From: Clostridia bacterium
Lineage (GTDB): Bacteria; Bacillota; Clostridia; Oscillospirales; Acutalibacteraceae
Length of the DNA stretch: 36,561 bases
Reading direction: 5' to 3'
NCBI GenBank assembly: GCA_017396895.1
Contig: JAFQKN010000164.1
Location: forward strand, 1-36,561
Shown here: positions 6,655 to 14,976 of the stretch, in pieces
Layout: every line of letters starts with the position of its first letter
Position numbering within the stretch: position 1 is the first letter of the stretch
Translations under genes and position numbers: made by a program
Notes under the pieces: generated by a model
What the model was told of the DNA's origin: nothing
Seen by the model: the letters and a program-made list of their open reading frames with translations, nothing else
Database searches by the model: none

Positions 6655-7668
6655 TTGGCAGGAAATGCAAATTCAAAGATCAAATTGCTTGTTCTTGCGG
6701 ATATTTTTAAGCGTTACTCCGATGAAGATCATGTGCTGAACTCTGCAGATATCATTGATCGGCTGGAAGAATGCGGCATCACCGCAGAGCGCAAGTCATT
6801 ATACAGCGATATTTCCATCCTTCGGGAATACGGAATGGATATCATCAGTACAACAACACCGAAAAAGGGTTATTTTCTCGGTTCTCGGGCGTTTGAACTT
6901 GCCGAAGTTCGATTGCTTTCGGATGCTGTGCAGGCGGCTGATTTTATTTCTGCCGCCAAAACAAGAAGTCTTGTTGCAAAGATCGGTAAATTTGCAAGTG
7001 AATATCAGGAAAAGAAGCTCAAAGAGCAGATCTACATTGATGCGCGGCCAAAGTGTACCAATGAGGAAATCTATTATTCCATAGATGCATTGGATTCTGC
7101 CATCAAAAGCGGTAAGCGCGTGTCATTGCAATATGCCAGACGTGTGCTCGGTGAAAAATACACAGCCCGCAAAGAAAGCCGCACCTTTGTGCTCAGTCCT
7201 TACGCGCTGATCTGGTCAAACGATCATTATTATCTGATCGCAAACAATGCGAAATATGATAATCTGATGCATTTGCGAATCGACCGCATTCATTCCGTGG
7301 AAGTGTTGGATGAGGCGATTCGACCGTTTCGCGAAGTAAGTCCGTATACCGTTCGGTTCAATGCTGCTGATTATGCAGGTAAAGTGTTCAATATGTTCAC
7401 GGGTACGACGGATGTCGTTGAGTTGGAATGTGACGGCAATATATTGGAACAGATATTGGATCGATTCGGTGAAAACGTCAATTTGCGAAAAAGCGACCGT
7501 GACGGTTGGTTTAAGGTTCGTTTTACGGCGACCGTTACCGACGGTCTTGTGTCTTACATTATGCAATTCGGTGAATTTGCCCGCGTTGTGTTTCCCGAAA
7601 ACCTGCAAACGATGGTACAGGAAAAGGCAAAGAAGATCTGTAAACTGTATAGGCAGTCCGACGAATGA
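6655..7668 (+). CDS. WYL-domain transcriptional regulator
   Basis: This 337-residue regulator has an N-terminal winged helix (about 9-75, with AERKSLYSDISILREYGMDI typical of DeoR/HTH-11 types). A WYL domain follows (about 135-220, with the SPYALIWSNDHYYLIANN signature), then the C-terminal extension common in this family. WYL domains sense ligands, often nucleic acid or nucleotide-like molecules, and the proteins act as activators or repressors. It starts with TTG at 6655; GAGTGAG lies 8 nt upstream and no ATG fits. It begins 18 nt after the GH2 stop, so is cotranscribed and may control the glycosidase, but that is inference. Confidence 0.9.
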   Translation: MAGNANSKIKLLVLADIFKRYSDEDHVLNSADIIDRLEECGITAERKSLYSDISILREYGMDIISTTTPKKGYFLGSRAFELAEVRLLSDAVQAADFISAAKTRSLVAKIGKFASEYQEKKLKEQIYIDARPKCTNEEIYYSIDALDSAIKSGKRVSLQYARRVLGEKYTARKESRTFVLSPYALIWSNDHYYLIANNAKYDNLMHLRIDRIHSVEVLDEAIRPFREVSPYTVRFNAADYAGKVFNMFTGTTDVVELECDGNILEQILDRFGENVNLRKSDRDGWFKVRFTATVTDGLVSYIMQFGEFARVVFPENLQTMVQEKAKKICKLYRQSDE

Positions 7669-7697
7669 TTTTGTTCTGAAGAGAAAGATTTGGATTT

Positions 7698-8351
7698 ATG
7701 GTTTGTAAAAGTATTCAACTCAGTTCGGTTTCCCCTGAGATGTACAAGGAAACTTTTGATATTTTGTCTCCCAACAGACAGTCAAGAATTCTTGCTATGA
7801 AAACGGATGAAGAAAAACGAAATGCCGTTGCTTTTGAAATGCTTGCAAGAAAGTGTCTGTCTGCGCTGACGGATGCCCCCGAATTTGCATTCAATATACT
7901 GACAGGCATCAACAAGCTTTGCCTTGTGAGTAACTTTTCGGCTTATTTCAGCTTGAGTATGAACGGTGATTTTTTGTGCTGTGCAGCCGACAAAGTCCCC
8001 ATAGGCATTGATTGCCGTAAAATGGAGCCGTTTCGGTTTTCAGAAGCACAGAGGCTGTTTTCCGATGTGGAATTGCGACAGATCTTTGCGACCACCGTTC
8101 GCTCGTTGGCAGATATCGTACGTTATGACGTGTGCGATATGCAGGCGGAAATGTTGCAATATTGGAAAATGTATACCATGAAGGAAGCCTATTTTACCGC
8201 ATTGGGACGAACATTCAGAAATTTTCGTGATGTCAGTTTTGATTTTTCCAACGGTACGGTAACTTGTTCGGATGCAAGATTTACCTATGATTCATCTCAT
8301 AAAAGTCCCGACGGAAAATATGTATTTTCCATTGTAAGAAAAACAGGTTGA
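7698..8351 (+). CDS. 4'-phosphopantetheinyl transferase superfamily protein, divergent
   Basis: This 217-residue protein resembles Sfp-type PPTases, which move phosphopantetheine from CoA to a carrier-protein serine. The core is recognisable: YFSLSMNGDF (83-92) in place of FNxSHSGxY, PIGIDCRKM (101-109) in place of GIDxEx, RLFSDVELRQI as the following helix, and YWKMYTMKEAYFTALG (155-170) in place of WxxKEAxxKxxG. D105, K162 and E163 are kept, but the usual His is M88 and the second acidic residue of GIDxE is R107. Activity may therefore be altered. No carrier protein or synthase gene is nearby. It starts 29 nt after the WYL gene with a weak ribosome binding site and is followed by a terminator. 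Confidence 0.78.
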   Translation: MVCKSIQLSSVSPEMYKETFDILSPNRQSRILAMKTDEEKRNAVAFEMLARKCLSALTDAPEFAFNILTGINKLCLVSNFSAYFSLSMNGDFLCCAADKVPIGIDCRKMEPFRFSEAQRLFSDVELRQIFATTVRSLADIVRYDVCDMQAEMLQYWKMYTMKEAYFTALGRTFRNFRDVSFDFSNGTVTCSDARFTYDSSHKSPDGKYVFSIVRKTG

Positions 8352-8365
8352 TTCAATAATGAAAG

Positions 8366-8403
8366 ACAGATGCCGCATTGTACTGCAGACATCTGTTTTT
8401 TTT
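8366..8403 (+). terminator. Terminator after the PPTase gene
   Basis: ACAGATG (8366-8372) pairs with CATCTGT (8390-8396) and a T-run follows. It ends the GH2-WYL-PPTase unit and faces the convergent rpiB stop at 8411. Confidence 0.8.
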
Positions 8404-8410
8404 GTTGCAT

Positions 8411-8848
8411 TCAGTTGTTTTCGAGTTCCATGATCTGATCGACACGTCTTTGATGGCGACCGCCTTCAAATTCCGTATTCAGAAACACGTCAACCAGCTC
8501 CAATGCCGCACCGACACCGATGACACGGGCACCGAGGCAAAGCACGTTCGCATCGTTGTGCATACGGGTGTATTTTGCACTGAAATAATCCGAACAGCAG
8601 GCGGCTCGAATGCCTTTTACTTTGTTTGCGGCCATAGAGATGCCGATGCCCGTTCCGCAACAAAGAATGGCTTTCTCACATTCTCCGGAAACGACACTGT
8701 CACAACCTTTTTTTGCCTGTGCGGGATAATCGACGGAATCAGCGGAGTAAGCACCGCAATCCTTGTACTCGATCCCTTTTTCATCAAAATAAGCGCGGAT
8801 CGCTTCCTTTAAGGGGAAACCTGCGTGGTCACTGCTCAATGCTATCAT
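8411..8848 (-). CDS. rpiB: Ribose 5-phosphate isomerase B
   Basis: This 145-residue RpiB/LacAB-family isomerase interconverts ribose 5-phosphate and ribulose 5-phosphate in the pentose phosphate pathway. Motifs present are SSDHAGFPLK (5-14), CCGTGIGISMAANK (63-76, with C64 in the position of the catalytic cysteine) and YTRMHNDANV (93-102). GGRHQRRVDQI near the C terminus is the phosphate-binding end. The length matches the family. Its ATG overlaps the tsaB stop by 4 nt (ATGA), so it is translationally coupled as the last gene of tsaE-tsaB-rpiB. Confidence 0.97.
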   Translation of the reverse strand: MIALSSDHAGFPLKEAIRAYFDEKGIEYKDCGAYSADSVDYPAQAKKGCDSVVSGECEKAILCCGTGIGISMAANKVKGIRAACCSDYFSAKYTRMHNDANVLCLGARVIGVGAALELVDVFLNTEFEGGRHQRRVDQIMELENN

Positions 8849-9561
8849 TTGTTTTGTACTCCTTTTTCTTTATTCTGTCGTTCCCGTTCTGCTTGAGAAA
8901 GTCGCAGATAGCAGGGAACGAGATGTTCGTGGTGAATCGGCAGAATGCCTTGTTCATGGCGGTTCCATGCTGCCAGTGCAACACCGCTTGCGTGCTGATA
9001 ACGGTTTGCCTGTGAGATCAGTTGAATGTCAATACCGTCCTGTTGCAGTGTCTCGCAGAACACCGTTGCACCGTCTCCGAGCAGAACGGTTTTTTCATTG
9101 TATTCCTGCAACACAACGATCCATTCATCGATTTTCATGGCACTGTCGGCCGTCAACCGTTCAATGGTATTGTTCCTGCATCTGAACAGCGCCGTATATA
9201 CTTGATTGCATCTTGCATCCATCATCGGGCAGATGAGTGCGTCTTGGTTGGATACCGACCATGCCATTGCTTCCAAAGTTGAAATGCCGTAACAGGGAAT
9301 GTCATCCGCAAACGCAAGACCTTTTGCACATGAGACACCGATTCGTATGCCGGTAAATGAGCCCGGACCTGCGGAAACAGCAATACGGTCTATGTCTTTC
9401 ATGGTCAACGAAGCATTATTCAATGCGGAATCGATCAAGGAAAGCAGCGTCTGAGAATGCGTCAAACCGTTATTGATGAATGTTTCACTTCTGATGATTC
9501 CGTTCTCGCAGATTGCCGCACCTGCAGAAACGGCAGAGGATTCCAGTGCCAGTATTCTCAT
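8845..9561 (-). CDS. tsaB: tRNA threonylcarbamoyladenosine protein TsaB
   Basis: This 238-residue protein is the partner of TsaD and TsaE in making the t6A37 modification of ANN-decoding tRNAs. The ASKHA fold is seen in MRILALESSAVSAGAAI at the N terminus and in the signature VSAGPGSFTGIRIGVSCAKGLA in the first half. The start at 9561 follows GGAGGCGG; the longer in-frame start at 9591 would add non-family residues. It overlaps tsaE (upstream) and rpiB (downstream) by 4 nt each. TsaD itself is not in the window. Confidence 0.95.
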   Translation of the reverse strand: MRILALESSAVSAGAAICENGIIRSETFINNGLTHSQTLLSLIDSALNNASLTMKDIDRIAVSAGPGSFTGIRIGVSCAKGLAFADDIPCYGISTLEAMAWSVSNQDALICPMMDARCNQVYTALFRCRNNTIERLTADSAMKIDEWIVVLQEYNEKTVLLGDGATVFCETLQQDGIDIQLISQANRYQHASGVALAAWNRHEQGILPIHHEHLVPCYLRLSQAERERQNKEKGVQNK

Positions 9562-9986
9562 TTTTCCGCCTCCGTATAAATCGTGATACATCTTTCGTTT
9601 TCGTTATCCGTCTTGCTGAATGAAATATAAATAGTATTTTTAGGTAAGAATTCTTTGATGTTTTCGCTCCACTCCACAAACAGAACGGAATCATCACGCA
9701 GATAATCGAAATACCCCGTGGAATACAGGTCATCCGCATCCGTGATTCTGTACATATCAAAATGATATACGTTCGGATTTCCGCCGTAATCATTGACAAG
9801 GGCAAAAGTCGGGCTTGAAACACGTGAATCATTGTTCATGCCGAGCAGGGCTCCGCGAACAAAAGCGGTTTTACCCATGCCCAGACCGCCGATAAAAGCG
9901 ATCACTTCGCCGCCTTTTAAGTGCGAAGCAAACTCCTTGGCGATATTGAGCGTGTCGTATTCACTTCTTGAAAAAAATTCTTGCAT
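9558..9986 (-). CDS. tsaE: tRNA threonylcarbamoyladenosine ATPase TsaE
   Basis: This 142-residue P-loop ATPase powers the TsaBDE complex in t6A synthesis. Walker A is GGLGMGKT (33-40); SSPTFALVNDY and VYHFDMYRI are the next family motifs, and VLFVEWSENI carries the conserved EW. The start at 9986 with GGAG just upstream is chosen over 10070, which would add a hydrophobic N terminus translated from the intergenic region. It leads the minus-strand tsaE-tsaB-rpiB unit. The promoter is not clear, although TATAAT also reads on the minus strand at 10030-10035, overlapping the rodA -10 box. Confidence 0.95.
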   Translation of the reverse strand: MQEFFSRSEYDTLNIAKEFASHLKGGEVIAFIGGLGMGKTAFVRGALLGMNNDSRVSSPTFALVNDYGGNPNVYHFDMYRITDADDLYSTGYFDYLRDDSVLFVEWSENIKEFLPKNTIYISFSKTDNENERCITIYTEAEK

Positions 9987-10008
9987 AATATTCTCCGTAA
10001 CTTTGATA

Positions 10009-10037
10009 TTGCAAATTGAAGCAAAAGCAATTATAAT
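10009..10037 (+). promoter_or_regulatory. rodA promoter
   Basis: TTGCAA (10009-10014), a 17-nt spacer and TATAAT (10032-10037) lie 27 nt before the rodA start codon. Confidence 0.75.
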
Positions 10038-10064
10038 ATAGAAAAAATTGAAAAGGACGATTCG

Positions 10065-11246
10065 ATGCAACGCATCCTGAATACATTAAAAACGGTTTAC
10101 AGAGAAACCGACAAAATACTGTTGTTGCTCTGTGTTGCGGCCTCCGCTTTGGGTGTACTTATCGTGTCAAGTGCAACCATGTTTGAAGCCGAACAGGGGA
10201 GTTGGTTGTCCAGAGACGGCCTGACCATGTTGCTGGGCGTTTTGCTCGGACTGACTGCGGCAATCATTATTTCATTCATTGATTATAATTTGATTTTTAA
10301 ATTGGTGCCGCTTATCGCCGGTGTATGTTTGTTGCTCATGTTTGCAACACTCGCTGTCGGTGTCGGACCGCCTGCTCGTCCCGATGCTAAGACATGGTTG
10401 GTGCTCGGTTCTACGGGGCTGTATTTTCAGCCGTCGGACTTGCTGAAAATCGGTTTTATCATCACTTTCGGTATGCACATTGAACTTGTTCAAGACAGAT
10501 TGTCGCAGTTCAAACACATCGTTTTCCTCTGTCTGCACGCGATCGTCCCGATCGGACTTGTTATCGTATCGGGTGACATGGGAAGTGCACTTGTATTTAT
10601 GATCATATTCGTTGTGATGATGTTTTTTGCAGGCGTGGGTTTGCGGTATTTTCTCATCGGCATTGCCGGTGTTTGCGCATTGTTGCCGTTTGCATGGAAA
10701 TACGTGCTTGATGATATACAGCGTAACCGTTTCCTCGGCCTGTTGTATCCTGAACTGTATGAAGATATCATGTATCAGCAGGAAGTCGGTATGGCTGCCA
10801 TTCGCAACGGCGGTTTGTTAGGTCAAGGGCTGTTCAACGGTGAATACACCCAAGCAGGCATCGTGCCGGAAAGCAAAAACGATATGGTCTTTTCCGCATT
10901 TGCCGAAGAACTTGGCTTTATAGGCGGTTTTGTTGCACTTGCACTCTTGGTTGCCATTGCCGCTAAACTTGTTTATAACGGTCGGAAATCACGGAATAAT
11001 GCCGCATCTTTGATGTGCTACGGAATGTCCGCCATGATCGCAGGGCAGATGATTATAAACATCGGTATGTGTCTGATGTTATTGCCCGTGATCGGTATTA
11101 CTTTGCCTTTTTACAGTGCGGGCGGTTCTTCAAACCTTTGTCTGTACATCGGCATCGGACTGATGCTCAGCATATATCGGTTTGATAAGGAGCAAGAAAT
11201 TACCAATTTCCGTTACTCGCGCATCAACACACCGTTCGGTAATTAA
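10065..11246 (+). CDS. rodA: SEDS-family peptidoglycan glycosyltransferase RodA
   Basis: This 393-residue polytopic membrane protein of the FtsW/RodA/SpoVE (SEDS) family polymerises lipid II with a class B PBP partner; RodA drives side-wall elongation. About ten hydrophobic segments are visible. The conserved loop QSEVG-like QQEVGMAAIRNGGLLGQGLF and the C-terminal GITLPFYSAGGSSNLCLYIGIGLML are hallmarks. Assignment to RodA over FtsW is by general likeness and absence of a division cluster, so it is not certain. It stands alone after its own promoter. Its stop overlaps the convergent pcrA stop within TTAA. Confidence 0.88.
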   Translation: MQRILNTLKTVYRETDKILLLLCVAASALGVLIVSSATMFEAEQGSWLSRDGLTMLLGVLLGLTAAIIISFIDYNLIFKLVPLIAGVCLLLMFATLAVGVGPPARPDAKTWLVLGSTGLYFQPSDLLKIGFIITFGMHIELVQDRLSQFKHIVFLCLHAIVPIGLVIVSGDMGSALVFMIIFVVMMFFAGVGLRYFLIGIAGVCALLPFAWKYVLDDIQRNRFLGLLYPELYEDIMYQQEVGMAAIRNGGLLGQGLFNGEYTQAGIVPESKNDMVFSAFAEELGFIGGFVALALLVAIAAKLVYNGRKSRNNAASLMCYGMSAMIAGQMIINIGMCLMLLPVIGITLPFYSAGGSSNLCLYIGIGLMLSIYRFDKEQEITNFRYSRINTPFGN

Positions 11247-13714
11247 ATTTTTTCGAGTTTTGCCGCGACTGCCATTAACTTTTTGGTGCCGCACGAATCA
11301 AAAGCGACTTCGAGCAATTGATCATTGCCGAGTGTTGTCGCGGAAATAATAAAACCGTCTCCGAATTTTTTATGTCTTACAGCGTCTCCTGCTTTGAATT
11401 GCACGGCAGGGACGCTTTTGTTTTGTGCGGCGGGGGAATGGGAAGGTTGTGCAGTATATCCGCGGTTGACCGTACGCGGTGCGGATGTGTAGGAAGAAGT
11501 TGCGTAAACATCGTCGTCATACGATCTTTTTTCGGATGCATAACTGCTGCCCGAATAAGATGAATAGCCGCCTGCTGTTCTTGAAGGCTGACCTGTATAA
11601 GAAGAATAGGGAGATCTTCTGTGTTCGGTGCGGTCTTCGATCAGTTTCTGCGGAATCTCACGGATGAATTGCGACGGAGGGTTGGATGTCGTTTTTCCGT
11701 ACAGCATTCTTGTGGCGGCATTGAGCAGATACAGCCTGTCTTTTGCACGTGTGATACCGACGTAAGCAAGGCGTCGTTCTTCTTCCATGTCGGACTCATT
11801 TGTGATGGCTTGCATTCCGGGGAAAATGCCGTTTTCCATGCCGACGATAAACACGCACGGGAATTCAAGACCTTTTGCCGCGTGCATGGTCATGAGTGTT
11901 ACGGTATCGAGATCTGCGTTGTAATTATCAATGTCGGTCAGCAGTGCTACTTCTTCGAGGAAACCTTCCAAAGTTGCATTTTCGCCGTTTTCTTCTTCAA
12001 ATCGAACAAGGTTGGCGAACAATTCGTCCAAGTTGGTGCAGCGTTCTTCCATGGTTGCGGGATCCGATGCAAGAGATTGGATATAACCGCTTTCATTCAT
12101 AACGGCCCTGAACACCTGTGAGGCAGGCATGGTCAGAAGCATTTCTCTGAACGAATCGATCATATCGCAGAATGCGCGCAATTTTGCGGCACTTCTTGCA
12201 AGATCGGCAAATTCGTCGGCTGTGCGCATGACCTCAAAAACGGATATGCCGAGTCTGCCGGAAAACTCAACGGCTCTGGAAACGGTTGTTTCTCCGATCC
12301 CTCTTTTGGGTTCATTGATGATTCTGCGAAGGCGAACCGTATCATTCGGATTTGAAATGACTGCAAGATATGCCAAAGCGTCTTTGATCTCTTTACGGTC
12401 GTAGAAGCGGTGACCGCCGATGATACGGTAGGGAATGCCGGCTTTTACAAATGCACGCTCGATGTTATTGGATTGCGCGTTCATTCTGTATAAAACGGCA
12501 TGATCTGAAAAGTTATATCCGTCAGCAGCATTGTTGACAACGGTATCAGCGACGAAAACACCTTCCGAAATATCACTGTCGCAGGTTTTTAATACGATCT
12601 TATCTTTGTCGGGGCGGCTTGTCCACAGGTTTTTACCTTTGCGTTCGGTGTTATGACGAATCACCGCGTTTGCGGCTTCAAGAATAACGGGGGTGGAACG
12701 GTAATTCTGCTCCAGACGGATAACGGTACAGTTTTTGAACTGTTCTTCAAATGAAAGAATGTTTTCAATGGTCGCACCGCGGAATCTGTAAATGCTTTGG
12801 TCATCGTCACCCACAACGCATAAATTACGGTGACCGCCCGCAAGCAGGCTGACGAGTCTGTACTGTGCGTGGTTGGTATCTTGGTATTCGTCAACAAGCA
12901 CATAACGGAAACGGTTACGGTAATAGTCGAGTACATCCGGGTGTTCTTCAAGCAAGCGGACGGTATTGACGATAATATCGTCAAAATCCATGGCATCTGC
13001 TGCTTTCAGTTGCTGTTGGTAACGTGCATAAATGCGGCCGATCTGCTGTGCGCGAACGTCCGCACCTGCACTTTTTGCAAATTCATCGGGATCAATGAGT
13101 GAATCTTTGGCTCTGCTGATGACGTTGAGAATCGCTTTCATCGGTAAAAATTTGTCGTCAATGCCGAAATGCTGTTGACAATCTTTGATGACGCGTTTGG
13201 CATCATCTGTATCATAGATCGTAAAATGCTTTGAATAGCCGATTTGTTCGCATTCTCTGCGCAAAATACGAACGCAGGCAGAGTGAAACGTGCTGGCCCA
13301 GATATCATTTCCTGTATCTTCACCGAGCAGTTTTTGCAATCTTTCTTTGAGTTCGCCGGCGGCCTTGTTTGTGAACGTAATCGCGAGAATTTGCCAGGGG
13401 TTCGGAGCATCCACGCTCATGATATGCGCAATGCTGTCGTAATCATCGCTGTTGCCGTTCAGATATGCCTCCATTTTTTCAATATCTGCATCCGTTGCCC
13501 ACTCATCGACGTATGTACTGTTATAAGCATTGCCGTAACGAAGCATACAGGCGATACGGTTGACGATCACAGTGGTCTTTCCGCTGCCTGCACCGGCCAA
13601 TATCAAAAGCGGGCCGTTGACGGTTGTCACGGCTTTCAACTGTTCGGAATTGATGCGGCTGAATTCTTTTTCTATGATTTTTTTTCTTAATTCAATAATT
13701 CTTTGCGTGTTCAT
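11243..13714 (-). CDS. pcrA: ATP-dependent DNA helicase PcrA/UvrD
   Basis: This 823-residue superfamily 1A 3'-5' helicase acts in repair, rolling-circle replication and clearing of replication/transcription conflicts. Motif I is GAGSGKT (41-47), motif II VDEYQDTN (D275, E276), then GDDDQSIYRFRGA, QNYRS, MTMHAAKGLEFPCVF and VGITRAKDRLYLL. A Ser/Tyr-rich linker leads to a C-terminal Tudor-like domain (DAVRHKKFGDGFI) that in PcrA binds RNA polymerase. The length is slightly above B. subtilis PcrA, with an insertion after motif I (about 60-105, YNSTYVDEWATDADIEKM). AAAGGATC precedes the ATG. It overlaps the upstream fumarase beta gene by 23 nt and ends convergent with rodA. Confidence 0.95.
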   Translation of the reverse strand: MNTQRIIELRKKIIEKEFSRINSEQLKAVTTVNGPLLILAGAGSGKTTVIVNRIACMLRYGNAYNSTYVDEWATDADIEKMEAYLNGNSDDYDSIAHIMSVDAPNPWQILAITFTNKAAGELKERLQKLLGEDTGNDIWASTFHSACVRILRRECEQIGYSKHFTIYDTDDAKRVIKDCQQHFGIDDKFLPMKAILNVISRAKDSLIDPDEFAKSAGADVRAQQIGRIYARYQQQLKAADAMDFDDIIVNTVRLLEEHPDVLDYYRNRFRYVLVDEYQDTNHAQYRLVSLLAGGHRNLCVVGDDDQSIYRFRGATIENILSFEEQFKNCTVIRLEQNYRSTPVILEAANAVIRHNTERKGKNLWTSRPDKDKIVLKTCDSDISEGVFVADTVVNNAADGYNFSDHAVLYRMNAQSNNIERAFVKAGIPYRIIGGHRFYDRKEIKDALAYLAVISNPNDTVRLRRIINEPKRGIGETTVSRAVEFSGRLGISVFEVMRTADEFADLARSAAKLRAFCDMIDSFREMLLTMPASQVFRAVMNESGYIQSLASDPATMEERCTNLDELFANLVRFEEENGENATLEGFLEEVALLTDIDNYNADLDTVTLMTMHAAKGLEFPCVFIVGMENGIFPGMQAITNESDMEEERRLAYVGITRAKDRLYLLNAATRMLYGKTTSNPPSQFIREIPQKLIEDRTEHRRSPYSSYTGQPSRTAGGYSSYSGSSYASEKRSYDDDVYATSSYTSAPRTVNRGYTAQPSHSPAAQNKSVPAVQFKAGDAVRHKKFGDGFIISATTLGNDQLLEVAFDSCGTKKLMAVAAKLEKI

Positions 13715-14261
13715 TCTGATCCTTTAACTCAAAAATATTATCACCGTTGGGTAAAATTGCAACGGTGACGGGCATTGCTTCGATGGTTAATCTCTTTATG
13801 CTTTCGCAACCGAGTTCCGCAAATGCAATTTCCTCACAGGAAATAACACTTTTGCTGATGAGTGCTCCCAATCCTCCCGAGGCACAAAAGTAAATGCCGT
13901 TATGCGAGCGTATTGCATTACAGACATCTTCATTTCGATTGCCTTTTCCGATCATGGCAACCAAACCGTTTGCAAGCAAAACGGGGGCAAATTTGTCCAT
14001 TCTCGAAGATGTGGTCGGACCAATGGAGCCGATCCTGCCGTTCGGTTTTGTCGGTGTCGGGCCTGCATAATATATAACTGCGTCTTTTAATTGAAACGGT
14101 AATTCTTTACCTTCCTGAATCATTGCGCATAGCCGTTTGTGCGCGGCATCACGTGCGGTAAAAACCGTACCGTGCAGATAGATATTCTGTCCGACATGAA
14201 GCGTTGGAATTGCTTCTCGCAACGCATCCGTATGTAGATGCAGTGAGGTTGCCTGTGTCAT
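13692..14261 (-). CDS. Fumarate/tartrate hydratase class I, beta subunit
   Basis: This 189-residue protein matches the beta (C-terminal) domain of Fe-S-dependent class I fumarases and L-tartrate dehydratases. Signs are GTVFTARDAAHKRL (31-44), YYAGPTPTKPNGRIGSIGPT, TTSSRMDKFAP and MIGKGNR, all close to family consensus. In bacteria with split enzymes this subunit pairs with a roughly 280-residue alpha subunit that carries the [4Fe-4S] cluster. No alpha subunit is present here; the upstream gene is DivIVA-like and the downstream gene is pcrA, so this copy is an orphan in this window. It overlaps both neighbours (4 nt and 23 nt), which argues for cotranscription and translational coupling. Confidence 0.9.
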   Translation of the reverse strand: MTQATSLHLHTDALREAIPTLHVGQNIYLHGTVFTARDAAHKRLCAMIQEGKELPFQLKDAVIYYAGPTPTKPNGRIGSIGPTTSSRMDKFAPVLLANGLVAMIGKGNRNEDVCNAIRSHNGIYFCASGGLGALISKSVISCEEIAFAELGCESIKRLTIEAMPVTVAILPNGDNIFELKDQNEHAKNY

Positions 14262-14782
14262 TTTGCGTCACCTGCAAAATCGGTCGTAAATTTGAATTCC
14301 TGTCCTTTTTTGTCGAGATCGGTGCGGAATTCCATGAAAGACAGAATGATTGCAGTCAATTCATCCTGCAAACTGTCAAGCGAACCGATAAAGTTTTCTT
14401 TTGCCGTTTTTAATGCATCGGACAAAGCAGTGGCTGTCACTGTTGAATCAGCCACCTGATCTGCCGCATTGTTCAGTACCTGTGCGGAACGGTCATTCGC
14501 ATCTTTAAGCAAAAGTTCCGAGAATCTCTTAGCATCAAGCATCGCTGCACCCAGTTGTGCCTGTGCTGCTTTTGCGGCATCACACTGTGCGCACATATCT
14601 TTTGCAGTGCTGTCTGCCTTGACTTGTTCAAGTTCGGAGCGACTTAAAAACAACGCATCCTCCAAATCCTTGATCTTCTTCTTTTGATTTGCATTCTCTT
14701 GTAACAGTGATTCAATACAAGCCATCACGTCGTTTTTGTTGAAACCGTTGACTGCATTTCTGAATTTCATGTCGTCGAGCAT
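14258..14782 (-). CDS. DivIVA-domain-like coiled-coil protein
   Basis: This 174-residue protein has an N-terminal DivIVA-like segment (FRNAVNGFNKNDVMACIESLL, about 7-27, similar to the membrane-curvature-binding region). A long helical, probably coiled-coil part rich in Ala, Lys, Glu and Asp runs from about 28 to 150. DivIVA/GpsB-type proteins scaffold cell poles, division sites or wall synthesis; which role applies here cannot be told. The start at 14782 follows GGAGGAAATCC; 14797 is less good. It is the first gene of the minus-strand unit with the fumarase beta subunit and pcrA. Confidence 0.75.
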   Translation of the reverse strand: MLDDMKFRNAVNGFNKNDVMACIESLLQENANQKKKIKDLEDALFLSRSELEQVKADSTAKDMCAQCDAAKAAQAQLGAAMLDAKRFSELLLKDANDRSAQVLNNAADQVADSTVTATALSDALKTAKENFIGSLDSLQDELTAIILSFMEFRTDLDKKGQEFKFTTDFAGDAK

Positions 14783-14826
14783 GGATTTCCTCCGCAAGTT
14801 AAATTTTATGTCACAATAACAGGGCT

Positions 14827-14855
14827 ATTATATCAACAATTTATTGTAAAAACAA
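14827..14855 (-). promoter_or_regulatory. Promoter of DivIVA-like/fumarase beta/pcrA unit
   Basis: TTGTTT (complement of 14850-14855), a 17-nt spacer and TATAAT (complement of 14827-14832) lie about 45 nt upstream of the start at 14782. Confidence 0.65.
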
Positions 14856-14903
14856 GAATAAAAATAAAATTAAAAATAATTTTGCGAAAAATATTTCTGT
14901 ATT

Positions 14904-14932
14904 TTTACTTGCAAAACGGCAGAATATATGGT
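14904..14932 (+). promoter_or_regulatory. Possible pgi promoter
   Basis: TTTACT (14904-14909), 17 nt and TATGGT (14927-14932) form a weak match; TTGCAA (14909-14914), 17 nt and TAACAT (14932-14937) is an alternative 5 nt on. Either would serve pgi. Confidence 0.4.
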
Positions 14933-14976
14933 AACATTCTAACATCTATATGTACATTTCGGAGGAATGCATTTAT

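Noticed and set aside
9987-10064. Promoter for tsaE on the minus strand
   Set aside because: A TATAAT overlaps the rodA -10 box on the opposite strand, but no -35 hexamer lies at a fitting distance, so it is not listed as a feature.
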